From assembly GCA_965224015.1 (NCBI GenBank), contig OZ245032.1, positions 2,666,001 to 2,730,000 of the forward strand: a DNA stretch of 64,000 nucleotides, read 5' to 3'. Positions 35,574 to 44,307 of this stretch are shown piece after piece; the first letter of the stretch is position 1, and every line of letters starts with the position of its first letter. The notes beneath the pieces are model-generated. The model was not told the DNA's origin. It saw only the letters and a list, made by a program, of their open reading frames with translations, and searched no databases. This DNA is from CBDCVD01 sp965224015 (GTDB lineage: Bacteria > Pseudomonadota > Alphaproteobacteria > Rhizobiales > CBDCVD01). Position numbers and translations under genes: made by a program.

Positions 35574-36253
35574 CGGCCCCAAGACCCCGGCAACTCACCC
35601 TGGCACTTGCCCATGAGCACAGTTATCGACGCGAGGATTTTCTCGAAGGTGCCCATAATACGGAGGCGTTGAGCCTGATCGAGCGCTGGCCGAACTGGCC
35701 GTCCTATCTGTTTGTTCTGAAAGGACCTGCGGGAAGTGGCAAGTCCCATCTGGTGGAGATATGGCGCGAGCTGAGCGGAGCACGGATTGTCTCTGGTGCG
35801 GAACTGGACGGGTTGCAATCGCGCGATGTTCTTGCAACCGGTGTTGCCGCTGTTGAGGGTGTTGACAGAATAGGCGCTCGCGGGTTGGTGGCGCTGTTTC
35901 ATTTGCTTAACCGGGCGCATGCGCAAGACGTTCATGTGCTTTTGACATGCCAGGAACCACCGGAGCACTGGGCGGCAAAACTGCCGGATCTGCTTTCGCG
36001 CCTGCGCGCGGGGGTGTGGGCCCATCTGCGCGAGCCGGACGATATGATTCTACGCCAGGTGATGGTTAAGTTGCTTGCTGATCGCCAATTGGAAATCTCA
36101 CCTGATGTCTTGAACTATTGCCTGCTGCGCATGGAACGATCGTTGCAGTCCGCCGGCCGTTTGGTTGCCGCTCTTGATGAAGAGGCGATGGCAACAAACA
36201 CAGGATTGTCAAAGCCCATGGCCGCACGGGTGCTTCGACGCTTGGACGGTTGA
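35570..36253 (+). CDS. hdaA: HdaA, DnaA-related regulator of replication initiation
   Basis: A 227-residue protein with a DnaA-like AAA+ core but no DNA-binding domain IV. The opening QLTLALAHEHSY includes the clamp-binding-like QL-x-L motif; Walker A is GPAGSGKSH; a sensor-like ALLT-equivalent VLLTCQEPP follows. In the family it works with the sliding clamp to convert DnaA-ATP to DnaA-ADP after initiation. The clamp motif and lack of domain IV support this. Confidence 0.9.
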   Translation: MTAPRPRQLTLALAHEHSYRREDFLEGAHNTEALSLIERWPNWPSYLFVLKGPAGSGKSHLVEIWRELSGARIVSGAELDGLQSRDVLATGVAAVEGVDRIGARGLVALFHLLNRAHAQDVHVLLTCQEPPEHWAAKLPDLLSRLRAGVWAHLREPDDMILRQVMVKLLADRQLEISPDVLNYCLLRMERSLQSAGRLVAALDEEAMATNTGLSKPMAARVLRRLDG

Positions 36254-36297
36254 ACCAAGTTTTGCTCTCGGGCTCGAGAGTTTGTGGTATACAGGGA

Positions 36298-37233
36298 ATG
36301 AACAGACGCGCGTGGATGACCGTGGACAAATCGAAAGTATCGACAACCCCGCCTATTCTGACGGATTTGCCATTTGAGGTCGTGATGCCTGCGACCTGGA
36401 CGTCTCCGTTCGTGTTCAATTCGCCGCACTCGGGGCGCGACTACACGCCGTTTTTTCTGCGCCAGTCGAGATTAAATGCCCTGACCATTCGCTATTCGGA
36501 AGATTGTTATGTGGACGAATTGTTTTCCAGCGCCGTAACCTTTGGCTCTCCACTTTTGCGCGCACATTTTCCGCGGGCCTGGCTCGACGTCAACCGTGAA
36601 CCTTATGAACTTGACCCAAAACTTTTTCGCGATCCCTTGCCTGATTATGCCAACAGCCATTCTTTACGTGTAGCCTGCGGATTGGGAACGATCGCCCGTG
36701 TTGTTGGCGAGAACCAAAGTATCTATCGGCGCCGTTTGGACCTTGCGGTGGGGCTGGCACGCATAGAGGGCATCTACAAGCCCTATCACCGCACACTTGA
36801 GAACATGCTCGCTCATGCCCAGTCGCGTTTTTCTCAGGCTATCCTCGTTGACTGTCACTCCATGCCCTCGGCGTCACGCACGCATGGAATGGATGACACG
36901 GTGGACGTTGTCATTGGGGATCGCTTTGGTATGAGTTGTGCGCCGTGGATCGCCGAGGCCGCCCTTGATACTCTGACCGCCTGCGGCCTGCGTGTGGCTT
37001 ATAACAAGCCTTATGCAGGCGGTTTTATTACAGAGCACTACGGTGTTCCCCAGCGCGCCCGCCATGCCCTGCAAATCGAAGTGAACAGACGTCTTTACAT
37101 GGACGAGATACGCCTGACAAAGCGTGGCACATTTCGCGATGTTGCCTATGCCATGGCCACGCTTGCCCGCACGCTCAATAGAATGTTTCGCGAGCGCGAT
37201 GATCGCGAGCGCCCTCCCGTCGCGGCGGAGTAG
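36298..37233 (+). CDS. N-formylglutamate amidohydrolase family protein
   Basis: A 311-residue enzyme of the FGase family, which releases glutamate from N-formylglutamate in histidine breakdown. Zn-site residues expected from VFNSPHSGRDY (His), LVDCHSMPS (Asp, His) and TEHYGVP. Several homologues in alphaproteobacteria have no linked hut genes, so the exact substrate is open. ATG at 36298 has CAGGGA upstream. The TAG stop abuts a 101-bp element. Confidence 0.87.
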   Translation: MNRRAWMTVDKSKVSTTPPILTDLPFEVVMPATWTSPFVFNSPHSGRDYTPFFLRQSRLNALTIRYSEDCYVDELFSSAVTFGSPLLRAHFPRAWLDVNREPYELDPKLFRDPLPDYANSHSLRVACGLGTIARVVGENQSIYRRRLDLAVGLARIEGIYKPYHRTLENMLAHAQSRFSQAILVDCHSMPSASRTHGMDDTVDVVIGDRFGMSCAPWIAEAALDTLTACGLRVAYNKPYAGGFITEHYGVPQRARHALQIEVNRRLYMDEIRLTKRGTFRDVAYAMATLARTLNRMFRERDDRERPPVAAE

Positions 37234-37334
37234 TACCACGGGTCCTTGCCAAGGACTCATGGGTTCGCGTCAAGTCAGTGTGTTGTCGAGGCCGTACACC
37301 AGTCGGCGTGTCCATAAAGCCCATACCGCTGGTA
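37234..37334 (-). mobile_element. 101-bp element, copy A
   Basis: Full length, TACC to GGTA, reverse orientation. Lies immediately after the stop codon of the amidohydrolase gene. Right flank is TTA but left flank is TAG, so no target duplication is preserved. Confidence 0.85.
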
Positions 37335-37393
37335 TTAGCCTTTCTCTTGATCCTAACCGGGGTTATTGTTGCAATTTAAACGCCCGACGCTCT

Positions 37394-39382
37394 CTAAAAG
37401 TGCACGGCGGCACCGAGACGGCCTTCGTAGCGGGTCGTGCCATCACCAAAATGCGCCTCGCCATCGGCAAAAAGCGATGCCGCACCACCCAGATTCGTCG
37501 ACAGTCTGGCACCGACAAAGCCGGTGATCGCATCGTCATTACCCGGCGTAACATTAACAGAACTCCCGGCAATCGTCACCGAGACGCCGTCCGCATCGCT
37601 GCTGTAGGCTTCAATGCCGAAGCGGGGCACGACTGAGAGCGCTCCCCAGGACTTCGCCATCGCCACTTGGGCGCGGCCGGCAAACAGATTGACATCGCGA
37701 TCCGCTACATCCAGTTCGCTTGCAACTGCCCCGGTCGGGCGGCCTGTCTCCGTATAACCGTCCAGCGACAGATGCGCATAGCGCAGGCGCGCGCTGGGCA
37801 TGAGCGTCATACCGCCAACGGTGAAATCCGTCCCCACCGCCACCTCGGGCGAGAAATATATGCCGTCGTAGGAGCCCTTTGCCAGCCAAAAACCGTTTGG
37901 CGCGGTATTGTCCATCACCAGTCGTGTGCTGTCATTATCGAGGGTGCCAAGGCCCAGGATCAGCCGCGCGTACCATGCCGGTTGCGCATAATCCGCATAG
38001 ATGCCGCCAAAGACCGTATCGGTTTCAACATCCTGACTGTTGTGGCCGATTTTTTGCATATTGCGGCCCGTCTCCAAATCGCCGCGGGAATAGCCGGCAA
38101 AAGCGCCGACGCGGGTGTCCGAAAAAGAAGCCATATCGAGAGCCATGTCTAAGCCGATGATGCCGCCAAAAAACTTGTGCTTGGCATCGTTTTGTATTCC
38201 TTGTGCATCTGCCTCACGATACGCGCCAAATCCTTGTGCCCAGATGCGGAAACGCTCCTGTGTCGCCGTGGCAGCAGGAGTAGGATCCGTTGCACTGCCG
38301 AAATCATCGCTGATATCGGCTGCGATTTGCGCTGCATGGGCCGCTCCGCGCAAGCCGGCTGCGAAGCGCGATCTTGCGATACGGGCTGCATCCAGCTGGG
38401 CATGAACGGAATTGGAGATACTAGCTGTTAAATCATGAAGTTGCGCGCCCGCCTGGGCAAACACCGTGGGATCGATAACCACAACATACGGATTGCCGGT
38501 ATTGGGTGTGATCGTAAGATAAGCCCACCCGATGGTATCAATCACCTCCGGCAGATCGCCTGTGTCATCAAACGTTATCGCGGTGCCGACGCGGTTATGA
38601 AAATTCACGGTCTCCTCGCCGGCATTTGTGCCCGTGCTAAGCTCCACCACGCCAATAAGGCGCGAGCCGGGGAGTAAGGTCAGGGTATTCTTTTGATTTG
38701 TAGCGCTTGTGTCGATATCGATGGAAAAACTGTCTGTCCCGCTGGCCTGTATCAAGCCGCTGTTGATAATCGTATTGTTGTTGCCTTCGACCAAGAGGCC
38801 ACGGGTGAGGTTTCCCATTGCCATAATGGTGCCGCTATTGGTCAAGGTATTGTTGTCGCCTTCGGCAAAAATGCCGTGGGCACGTTCTCCCATCGTGATA
38901 ATGGCACCGTTACTAGCCAGTGTGTTGTTGTCGCCATTGAAGTGGATACCGTAGGCGGCCTGTCCGTTCGTCTCAATCGTTCCGGTGGGGCCAACAACAA
39001 TGGTGCTGCCGTTACCGTCGACTGTAACGCCCTCAGCGTCGTTACCGGTGGTCGTAATTCCACCATAGATAGTGACTGTGTGTCCTCCGCCTGTACCATT
39101 GATAGCGTCTCCTGCTGTTGTGATCTCACCACCTTCCTCGACGGTGCACGTCTCGCCGGCGCTAAGGTTCTGTGTTGTCGCAACCGGGCCGCTGATGGTC
39201 GGGCACGCTGTTTGTGCACGGGTGGAAGTTATCGCACCAGGAGCAGAAAAGAATAGGATACCAGCAGCGGCAATTGCCAGCAGGAGCGCCGCAGATTGCG
39301 TTATGTCAACCGCTGCAATTACCGGTAGATTTCGGCGCCGCGACAATGCGGGTTTTAGCGTATCCATAGATGTGCGTGTCAT
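37394..39382 (-). CDS. Autotransporter-domain outer-membrane protein
   Basis: About 662 residues of a type V secretion protein. A long N-terminal signal region (hydrophobic LLLAIAAAGILFFS, cleavage near TRAQTA) precedes a short Asn/Gly/Thr-rich passenger with imperfect repeats (NNTLTNSGTI, NNTIINSGLI), which likely form a beta-solenoid. The last 280 residues are the beta-barrel (FRIWAQGFGAYR start, terminal Phe). Start at 39382 or 39397. Role probably adhesion, but unknown. Confidence 0.88.
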   Translation of the reverse strand: MTRTSMDTLKPALSRRRNLPVIAAVDITQSAALLLAIAAAGILFFSAPGAITSTRAQTACPTISGPVATTQNLSAGETCTVEEGGEITTAGDAINGTGGGHTVTIYGGITTTGNDAEGVTVDGNGSTIVVGPTGTIETNGQAAYGIHFNGDNNTLASNGAIITMGERAHGIFAEGDNNTLTNSGTIMAMGNLTRGLLVEGNNNTIINSGLIQASGTDSFSIDIDTSATNQKNTLTLLPGSRLIGVVELSTGTNAGEETVNFHNRVGTAITFDDTGDLPEVIDTIGWAYLTITPNTGNPYVVVIDPTVFAQAGAQLHDLTASISNSVHAQLDAARIARSRFAAGLRGAAHAAQIAADISDDFGSATDPTPAATATQERFRIWAQGFGAYREADAQGIQNDAKHKFFGGIIGLDMALDMASFSDTRVGAFAGYSRGDLETGRNMQKIGHNSQDVETDTVFGGIYADYAQPAWYARLILGLGTLDNDSTRLVMDNTAPNGFWLAKGSYDGIYFSPEVAVGTDFTVGGMTLMPSARLRYAHLSLDGYTETGRPTGAVASELDVADRDVNLFAGRAQVAMAKSWGALSVVPRFGIEAYSSDADGVSVTIAGSSVNVTPGNDDAITGFVGARLSTNLGGAASLFADGEAHFGDGTTRYEGRLGAAVHF

Positions 39383-39497
39383 CACTGAGTCTTCCATTTA
39401 TCGCAAACATTGTCGAACAATCCTATCCGACAGACCGTGATCGCCTTGCCCGTTGGTGGTGTATTGTCTCATTGCCTTATCGCCGCATCGTGTTTAA

Positions 39498-39598
39498 TAC
39501 CAGCGGTATTGGCTTTATATACACGCCGACTGGTGTACTGCCTTGATAACACATCTCTTCGACGCTAAGCCATGAGTCATTGTCAAGGACCCTTGGTA
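39498..39598 (+). mobile_element. 101-bp element, copy B
   Basis: Forward orientation. Left flank TAA; followed after two bases by copy C, whose right flank is TAA. Confidence 0.88.
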
Positions 39599-39600
39599 TA

Positions 39601-39701
39601 TGCCAGCGGTATTGGCTTTATAGACACGCCGACTGGTGTACTGCCTTGCTAACACATCTCTTCGACGCTAAGCCATGCGTCATTGTCAAGGACCCTTGGT
39701 A
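39601..39701 (+). mobile_element. 101-bp element, copy C
   Basis: Forward orientation, tandem to copy B. Starts TGCC instead of TACC. Highly similar to copy B. Confidence 0.85.
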
Positions 39702-39962
39702 TAAGAGGCTGGGGCAGAACCTGACAACCTGTTGGTTCCCTAATTTCAGCAGATGCGGTGCTGATATTCTGATTCGATGGGTATCTCCTTGTTTTCAAGC
39801 CTATCTCGCCAAATCCTTGCCGAAAGTCAAATTAGGTTGTTACAATAAAAAAATCAACTTAGAATTTAAATTCTATGCTCTGAAGCCCCCAACCTGTCAA
39901 TATAAACGCGTGAGGGCCGCGCCCTGCTCGCTGATTTGTCGCGATGTGTTGCTATAGATTTA
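39702..39962. other. Unique AT-rich gap between element clusters
   Basis: No gene recognised. AT-rich core (AATTTAAATT palindrome near 39865). It ends in TTA just before copy D. Confidence 0.4.
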
Positions 39963-40063
39963 TACCAGCGGTATTGGCTTTTTGTACACGCTGACTTGTG
40001 TGTCGTATTGAGAAGACAACGGTTTTACGCTGAGCCAGGAGTCAAACGCAAGGGCCCTTGGTA
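39963..40063 (+). mobile_element. 101-bp element, copy D (variant subfamily)
   Basis: Forward orientation, first of three direct tandem copies with a 102-base period. Same ends and length as the others but a different interior (CTTTTTGTACACGCTGACTT). Left flank TTA. Confidence 0.85.
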
Positions 40064-40064
40064 A

Positions 40065-40165
40065 TACCAGCGGTATTGGCTTTTTGTACACGCTGACTTG
40101 TGTGTCGTATTGATAAGACAACGGTTTTACGCTGGGCCAGGAGTCAAACGCAAGGCCCCTTGGTA
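40065..40165 (+). mobile_element. 101-bp element, copy E (variant subfamily)
   Basis: Middle member of the three-unit tandem array; nearly identical to copies D and F. Confidence 0.85.
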
Positions 40166-40166
40166 A

Positions 40167-40267
40167 TACCAGCGGTATTGGCTTTTTGTACAAGCTGACT
40201 TGTGTGTCGTATTGATAAGACAACGGTTTTACGCTGGGCCAGGAGTCAAACGCAAGGCCCCTTGGTA
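40167..40267 (+). mobile_element. 101-bp element, copy F (variant subfamily)
   Basis: Last member of the array; right flank TTA matches the left flank of copy D. Confidence 0.85.
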
Positions 40268-40276
40268 TTAGAGGGC

Positions 40277-40339
40277 GATCAGCTTTATACGTTTAGTTGT
40301 CCCCATAGCAAAATGGGTACAGCTAACGCCAAGCTGATC
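40277..40339. repeat. Palindromic segment with GATCAGCTT ends
   Basis: Nine-base inverted ends (40277-40285, 40331-40339) around a segment GTTTAGTTGTCCCCATAGCA, whose complement recurs near 62663-62700. The AGAGGGCGATCAGCTTTAT part is repeated in inverted form at 41916-41934. Confidence 0.7.
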
Positions 40340-41826
40340 TAGAGGTATTTTGCCTCAAGATATTTGAGAAACGTGTCTGCCTTTGCCGGTCGGCCGAGCG
40401 CCCGCGCGATCAGGCGATCCGGTTCGTAAATGCGGCCGTGGCGATGTATGGCCGCGTTCAGCCAGTCCCTGACAGGCTCAAGCCTCCCGTCAGCCATATC
40501 GCGTTCAAGCTCAGGCATGGTGTCCTTCATCTTGGCGAAAAGCTCCGCCGCATAGATATTCCCGAGCGTGTATGTGGGGAAATAGCCGAACAGGCCGCAG
40601 GACCAGTGCACATCCTGCAAAATCCCCTGGGATGGTTTTTTGATTTCAAGCCCGAACAGATCGCGAAACCGCTCCCGCCAGGCAGCATCAAGATCGGCGA
40701 CAGGCATAGCGTTATTGATTAACGCCTGCTCCAGTTCGTACCGTAGAAGAATGTGTAAATTGTAATGGACTTCATCGGCCTCCGTGCGAATGAAACCGGG
40801 GGTGATGCGGTTGACCAGCGCATAAAGTGCCTCGGCGTCGCCCACGCCAATGTCACCGCATTGCTCCTGAATAATGCCGTAAAGCCAGTTTATAAAGGCG
40901 CGACTGCGGCCAATCTGATTTTCAAACATCCGACTCTGGCTCTCGTGGATGCCCATGGAGGCATATTGACCGGATGGGGTCAAATCCAGAGCCGGATCGC
41001 TTCCCTGTTCATAGACCGCGTGTCCCACTTCATGGATTGTCGAATAGAGACAGTCCAAAAAATTATCCGGATCGATCCGTGTGGTGATGCGCGCATCGCT
41101 TCGATATCCGCATGAGAACGGATGGGCGGAAATATCCAAACGTCCTCGCTGCCAATCGTAACCGAACGCTGTGGCGACGCGGCGCGCCAGAGCCAGTTGG
41201 CTGTTTTTATCGACGCGACCAACACGTGCTGTGACGCAGGCCTTGTCCACAGGCAAAGCACCGACGATCTGCTCACGCAGCGGGATCAGCCCTACTTTTA
41301 ATTCAGACATTATCGGATCCAGATGCGTTATTCTGGCGCCGGGTTCAAAGTCATCCAAAAGCGCGTCGTAAAGCGTATCACCATCGCCCTTGAGGCAGCG
41401 CGCTTCCTCTCGCTTGAGGCGGACCACTTCTGCGAGCGTGGGCAGAAAGGCCGCAAGAGCTTCCGTCTGCCTTGCCTGCGTCCACAGGGCCTGGGCGCGG
41501 GAATGTAACTGCGCCTGTTCCTTCACGAGGGTCTGGGGTAGCATTTTAGCGCGTCGATAGGCGCGTGTTGCTTCTGTGAGATTGGCGCGCTCAGTCTGGC
41601 CAAGGGTGTTTGCGTCGATCTTTTGCAACCAATCCGCAATTTTGGGATCGCTCATGCGGCGATGAATAACACCGGCGAGTACCGACAACTGCCGTGCACG
41701 GGCCTCTAGGCCGCCTGGCGGCATCATGGTCTCCTGGTCCCAGGCAATCAACCCGCTGATCTGGGAAAGGACCTGTGTTTGACTAAGGTGGGAGAGGAGA
41801 GCTTTGTAGGATTGCGTAGGGGTCAT
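40339..41826 (-). CDS. M32-family carboxypeptidase (carboxypeptidase Taq)
   Basis: Metal-dependent carboxypeptidase of 495 residues, full family length. The zinc motif H-E-x-x-H is in TIHEVGHAVYEQG, with the downstream Glu in MGIHESQSRMFEN; DPDNFLDC and LLRYELEQ are family segments. Cytoplasmic, no signal peptide; likely trims peptides. The gene is flanked by inverted copies of a 30-bp sequence that continue into 101-bp elements on both sides. Confidence 0.93.
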   Translation of the reverse strand: MTPTQSYKALLSHLSQTQVLSQISGLIAWDQETMMPPGGLEARARQLSVLAGVIHRRMSDPKIADWLQKIDANTLGQTERANLTEATRAYRRAKMLPQTLVKEQAQLHSRAQALWTQARQTEALAAFLPTLAEVVRLKREEARCLKGDGDTLYDALLDDFEPGARITHLDPIMSELKVGLIPLREQIVGALPVDKACVTARVGRVDKNSQLALARRVATAFGYDWQRGRLDISAHPFSCGYRSDARITTRIDPDNFLDCLYSTIHEVGHAVYEQGSDPALDLTPSGQYASMGIHESQSRMFENQIGRSRAFINWLYGIIQEQCGDIGVGDAEALYALVNRITPGFIRTEADEVHYNLHILLRYELEQALINNAMPVADLDAAWRERFRDLFGLEIKKPSQGILQDVHWSCGLFGYFPTYTLGNIYAAELFAKMKDTMPELERDMADGRLEPVRDWLNAAIHRHGRIYEPDRLIARALGRPAKADTFLKYLEAKYL

Positions 41827-41936
41827 ACGGGACTATCTTCCTGGCTCATGAGGTCGCCTTACAGGCTTGCATCTCTTTGTTGTCGCTTCATTTAGACATG
41901 ACACGCTCTAACGCCATAAAGCTGATCGCCCTCTAA

Positions 41937-42037
41937 TACCAAGGGTCCTTAACAATGACTCATGGCTTAGCGTCAAAGAGGTATGCTATCAAGGCCGTAC
42001 ACCAGTCAGCGTGTATATAAAGCCAATACCGCTGGTA
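41937..42037 (-). mobile_element. 101-bp element, copy G
   Basis: Reverse orientation, flanked by TAA on both sides. Confidence 0.9.
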
Positions 42038-42089
42038 TAAATCTATAGCAAAATGCGAGAAAAATACGGAGCGCCCATGATTCCAATTA

Positions 42090-42190
42090 TACCAAGGGTC
42101 TTTGCCAATGACTCATGGATTAGCGTCAAAGAGGTGTGTTATCAAGGCCCCACCCCAGCCGGCGTGTACATAAAGCCCATACCGCTGGTC
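42090..42190 (-). mobile_element. 101-bp element, copy H
   Basis: Reverse orientation; ends GGTC rather than GGTA. Inserted in the 63-bp palindrome; TTA on both sides. Confidence 0.9.
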
Positions 42191-42193
42191 TTA

Positions 42194-42294
42194 TACCAAG
42201 GGTCCTTAACAATGACTCATGGCTTAGCGTCAAAGAGGTGTATTATCAAGGCTGTACACCAGTCGGCGTGTACATAAAGCCCATACCGCTGGTA
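42194..42294 (-). mobile_element. 101-bp element, copy I
   Basis: Reverse orientation, tandem with copy H across a TTA; right flank TTA. Confidence 0.9.
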
Positions 42295-42375
42295 TTAAAC
42301 GCATTTTGCTATAGTCTATGCAATTCCATCGGATGGGCTATAGTGCCGCAATCCCAACAATAATCGAGAGCCTGT

Positions 42376-43158
42376 ATGTCGGCCATTATCGCCATTTCCT
42401 CTTATGTAGCGCGGGGTGCGGTTGGTTTGCGGCTGGTTGTTCCTTTGCTTGAGAGCCGCGGCTTCGACGTTTGGGGGTTGCCGACGATCATTCTCGCCAA
42501 CCGACCGGATCTGGATCCCTCGCACGCAGGGCGCGAGGGAGCTATCGACCTTTCGCCGAGGCTTGAGACCTTCCTTCGTCCGGATTTGCTGACAGGTGTT
42601 GGCGGTATTGTGACAGGTTATTTCGCCCACGCGGATCAGGTAGACACGGTTGCCAGGTTTGTACGAAACTTGAAAGCGGCCAACCCGGAGGTACATTATC
42701 TTTGCGATCCCGTACTTGGCGATGACAACCCTGGACTGTATGTTGATCCTCAGGTCGGCGGTCGTGTTCGCGACGCGCTTGTTCCTCTTGCGGACAGCAT
42801 CACCCCCAATCGGTTCGAACTCGCCTGGCTAAGTGGTGGCGCGGTGGCAACACGCAGCGACATTGCCGCCGCGGCATCCCGAATCAAGGTCGCTGAGGTC
42901 GTCGTTACGTCGGCTCTCCGCTCACCGTCTCGATTGACAAATATGCTCGTCTCCAGCGAGGGAACCCGTGCCAAGGAGGTGGCATATCTGGACGCGGTTC
43001 CCAAAGGAACGGGGGATGCGTTTTCCGCCATTTACCTTGCAGCGCGGCTTACGGAAAAAGACGCGCCGCACGCTTTGCAAGAAGCCACCCGCACGATGGA
43101 GGCCATCACCCGCGCCAGTGTCGGGCAGGTATCGCTTGATATGCGTGCCGCCATTTGA
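42376..43158 (+). CDS. pdxY: Pyridoxal kinase (PdxY-like)
   Basis: Ribokinase-fold kinase salvaging pyridoxal to PLP, 260 residues. The catalytic GTGD loop is present in PKGTGDAFSAIYLA and the family segment YLCDPVLGDDNPGLYV precedes it. The N-terminal ISSYVARGAVGLR replaces the usual GHVGN segment, as in proteobacterial relatives. Short for the family but apparently complete. Confidence 0.87.
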   Translation: MSAIIAISSYVARGAVGLRLVVPLLESRGFDVWGLPTIILANRPDLDPSHAGREGAIDLSPRLETFLRPDLLTGVGGIVTGYFAHADQVDTVARFVRNLKAANPEVHYLCDPVLGDDNPGLYVDPQVGGRVRDALVPLADSITPNRFELAWLSGGAVATRSDIAAAASRIKVAEVVVTSALRSPSRLTNMLVSSEGTRAKEVAYLDAVPKGTGDAFSAIYLAARLTEKDAPHALQEATRTMEAITRASVGQVSLDMRAAI

Positions 43159-43215
43159 GCTTTGCTGTTGACGGGCATTATCAGCCCGCTCTCCTTTATA
43201 GCTTTTAGGGCTCGG

Positions 43216-44172
43216 TTAATGTGTTGCCGAAATCGCCATAAACTTGTCGCGGCGCAACGTAAGCTGCGCCGCTGGATCCAATTCCTGCAATTCTTGCAAG
43301 GCCTTAGCGATCATCTCTGCAGTCGCTTGCATGACCTGTTGCGGATGTCGATGGGCCCCGCCCGCGGGTTCGGGAATAACCGCATCGACCACCCCAAAGC
43401 GCAAAAGATCTGCAGAGGTAATTTTCATGTTTGTCGCCGCATCCTCCGCACGCGCAGTATCGCGCCATAAAATGGACGCGCAGGCCTCAGGTGATGCAAC
43501 CGTATAGATGGCATGCTCCAGCATCAAAACTTTACTTGCCGTTGCAATCGCCACAGCGCCTCCCGAGCCGCCCTCGCCGATAATGATGGCCACATTGGGC
43601 ACTTTGAGGTTCAGACAGCACTGGGTTGCGCGGGCGATGGCCTCGGCCTGGCCGCGCTCCTCAGCGCCCACCCCGGGATAGGCTCCCGCGGTGTCAACAA
43701 ATGCCAGAACCGGCAGCCCGTAAGCGTTTGCCAGGTTCATAATGCGTACCGCTTTGCGATAGCCTTCCGGCCGCGCCGAGCCAAAATTGTGATGGACTCG
43801 GCTCTGGGTGTCATGACCCTTTTCGTGTCCAATAAGTGCGACAGGTTCTCCCTTAAAGCGCCCAAAGCCAGCAATCAGCGCCGGGTCTTCACCAAACAGG
43901 CGGTCTCCGCCAAGGGGCGTGAATTCCTCTATCATGGCCTCAATATAATCGAGAAAATGCGGGCGCCCCGGGTGGCGCGCCACCATGGTCTTTTGCCACG
44001 GGGTCAGTTTGGCGTAAAGGTCGGCCAGACTCGATTTCGCCTTTTCCTGTAACCGCGCGATTTCATCATCGACAGCAACCGCCTCACCCTGGGAGACGAC
44101 GGCTTTCAGCTCTTCGATTTTTCCTTCAATATCGGCGATCGATTTTTCGAAATCCAGATAACTGTGTATCAA
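43216..44172 (-). CDS. accA: Acetyl-CoA carboxylase, carboxyltransferase subunit alpha
   Basis: Subunit of the carboxyltransferase that makes malonyl-CoA for fatty acid synthesis; pairs with AccD. Full length at 318 residues: N-terminal helical segment (DFEKSIADIEGKIEEL), crotonase-like core with FVDTAGAYPGVGAEERGQ and the oxyanion-hole region GEGGSGGAVAIATA. Start ATG at 44172. Confidence 0.96.
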   Translation of the reverse strand: MIHSYLDFEKSIADIEGKIEELKAVVSQGEAVAVDDEIARLQEKAKSSLADLYAKLTPWQKTMVARHPGRPHFLDYIEAMIEEFTPLGGDRLFGEDPALIAGFGRFKGEPVALIGHEKGHDTQSRVHHNFGSARPEGYRKAVRIMNLANAYGLPVLAFVDTAGAYPGVGAEERGQAEAIARATQCCLNLKVPNVAIIIGEGGSGGAVAIATASKVLMLEHAIYTVASPEACASILWRDTARAEDAATNMKITSADLLRFGVVDAVIPEPAGGAHRHPQQVMQATAEMIAKALQELQELDPAAQLTLRRDKFMAISATH

Positions 44173-44307
44173 TCTGCTGCTCCTTGGTGCGCTAATCGCT
44201 TTTGGCCGCTTGCGTCCATTGGCGTCGATCGTATCAAGTGGGCCTGTTTATTAACCGGCATCTGCCTGCCCGCGCCTCCGGCTTAGGCCACCCCCAGGTT
44301 CTGTGTT

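Larger units (their letters stand above)
42044..42313. repeat. 63-bp palindromic repeat split by insertion of two 101-bp elements
   Basis: The TATAGCAAAATGCG arm (42044-42057) and its complement (42300-42313) belong to the family at 7122 and 27045. The interior is interrupted after CCAATTA (42089) and resumes with TTAAACGC (42295). Compared with the uninterrupted copy at 27085 (CCAATTAAACG), the extra DNA carries a TTA duplication. Confidence 0.9.

Noticed and set aside
38693..39256. Open frames on the plus strand inside the autotransporter gene
   Set aside because: They are antisense to a protein with a clear signal peptide and beta-barrel; repeated codons keep the other frames open.
39960..40223. 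Repeat-protein-like frame with 34-residue units on the minus strand
   Set aside because: It lies entirely in the tandem 101-bp elements and has no ribosome site; the open frame follows from the 102-base period.
39963..40267. Possible CRISPR array
   Set aside because: Units are contiguous 101-bp elements one base apart, with no unique spacers, no short direct repeats and no cas genes.
42053..42363. Short plus-strand frames before pdxY
   Set aside because: They are made of 101-bp element sequence and the 63-bp palindrome.
43172..43188. CGGGC / GCCCG hairpin between pdxY and accA as a terminator
   Set aside because: Only a 5-bp stem and a poor T-run; too weak to list.
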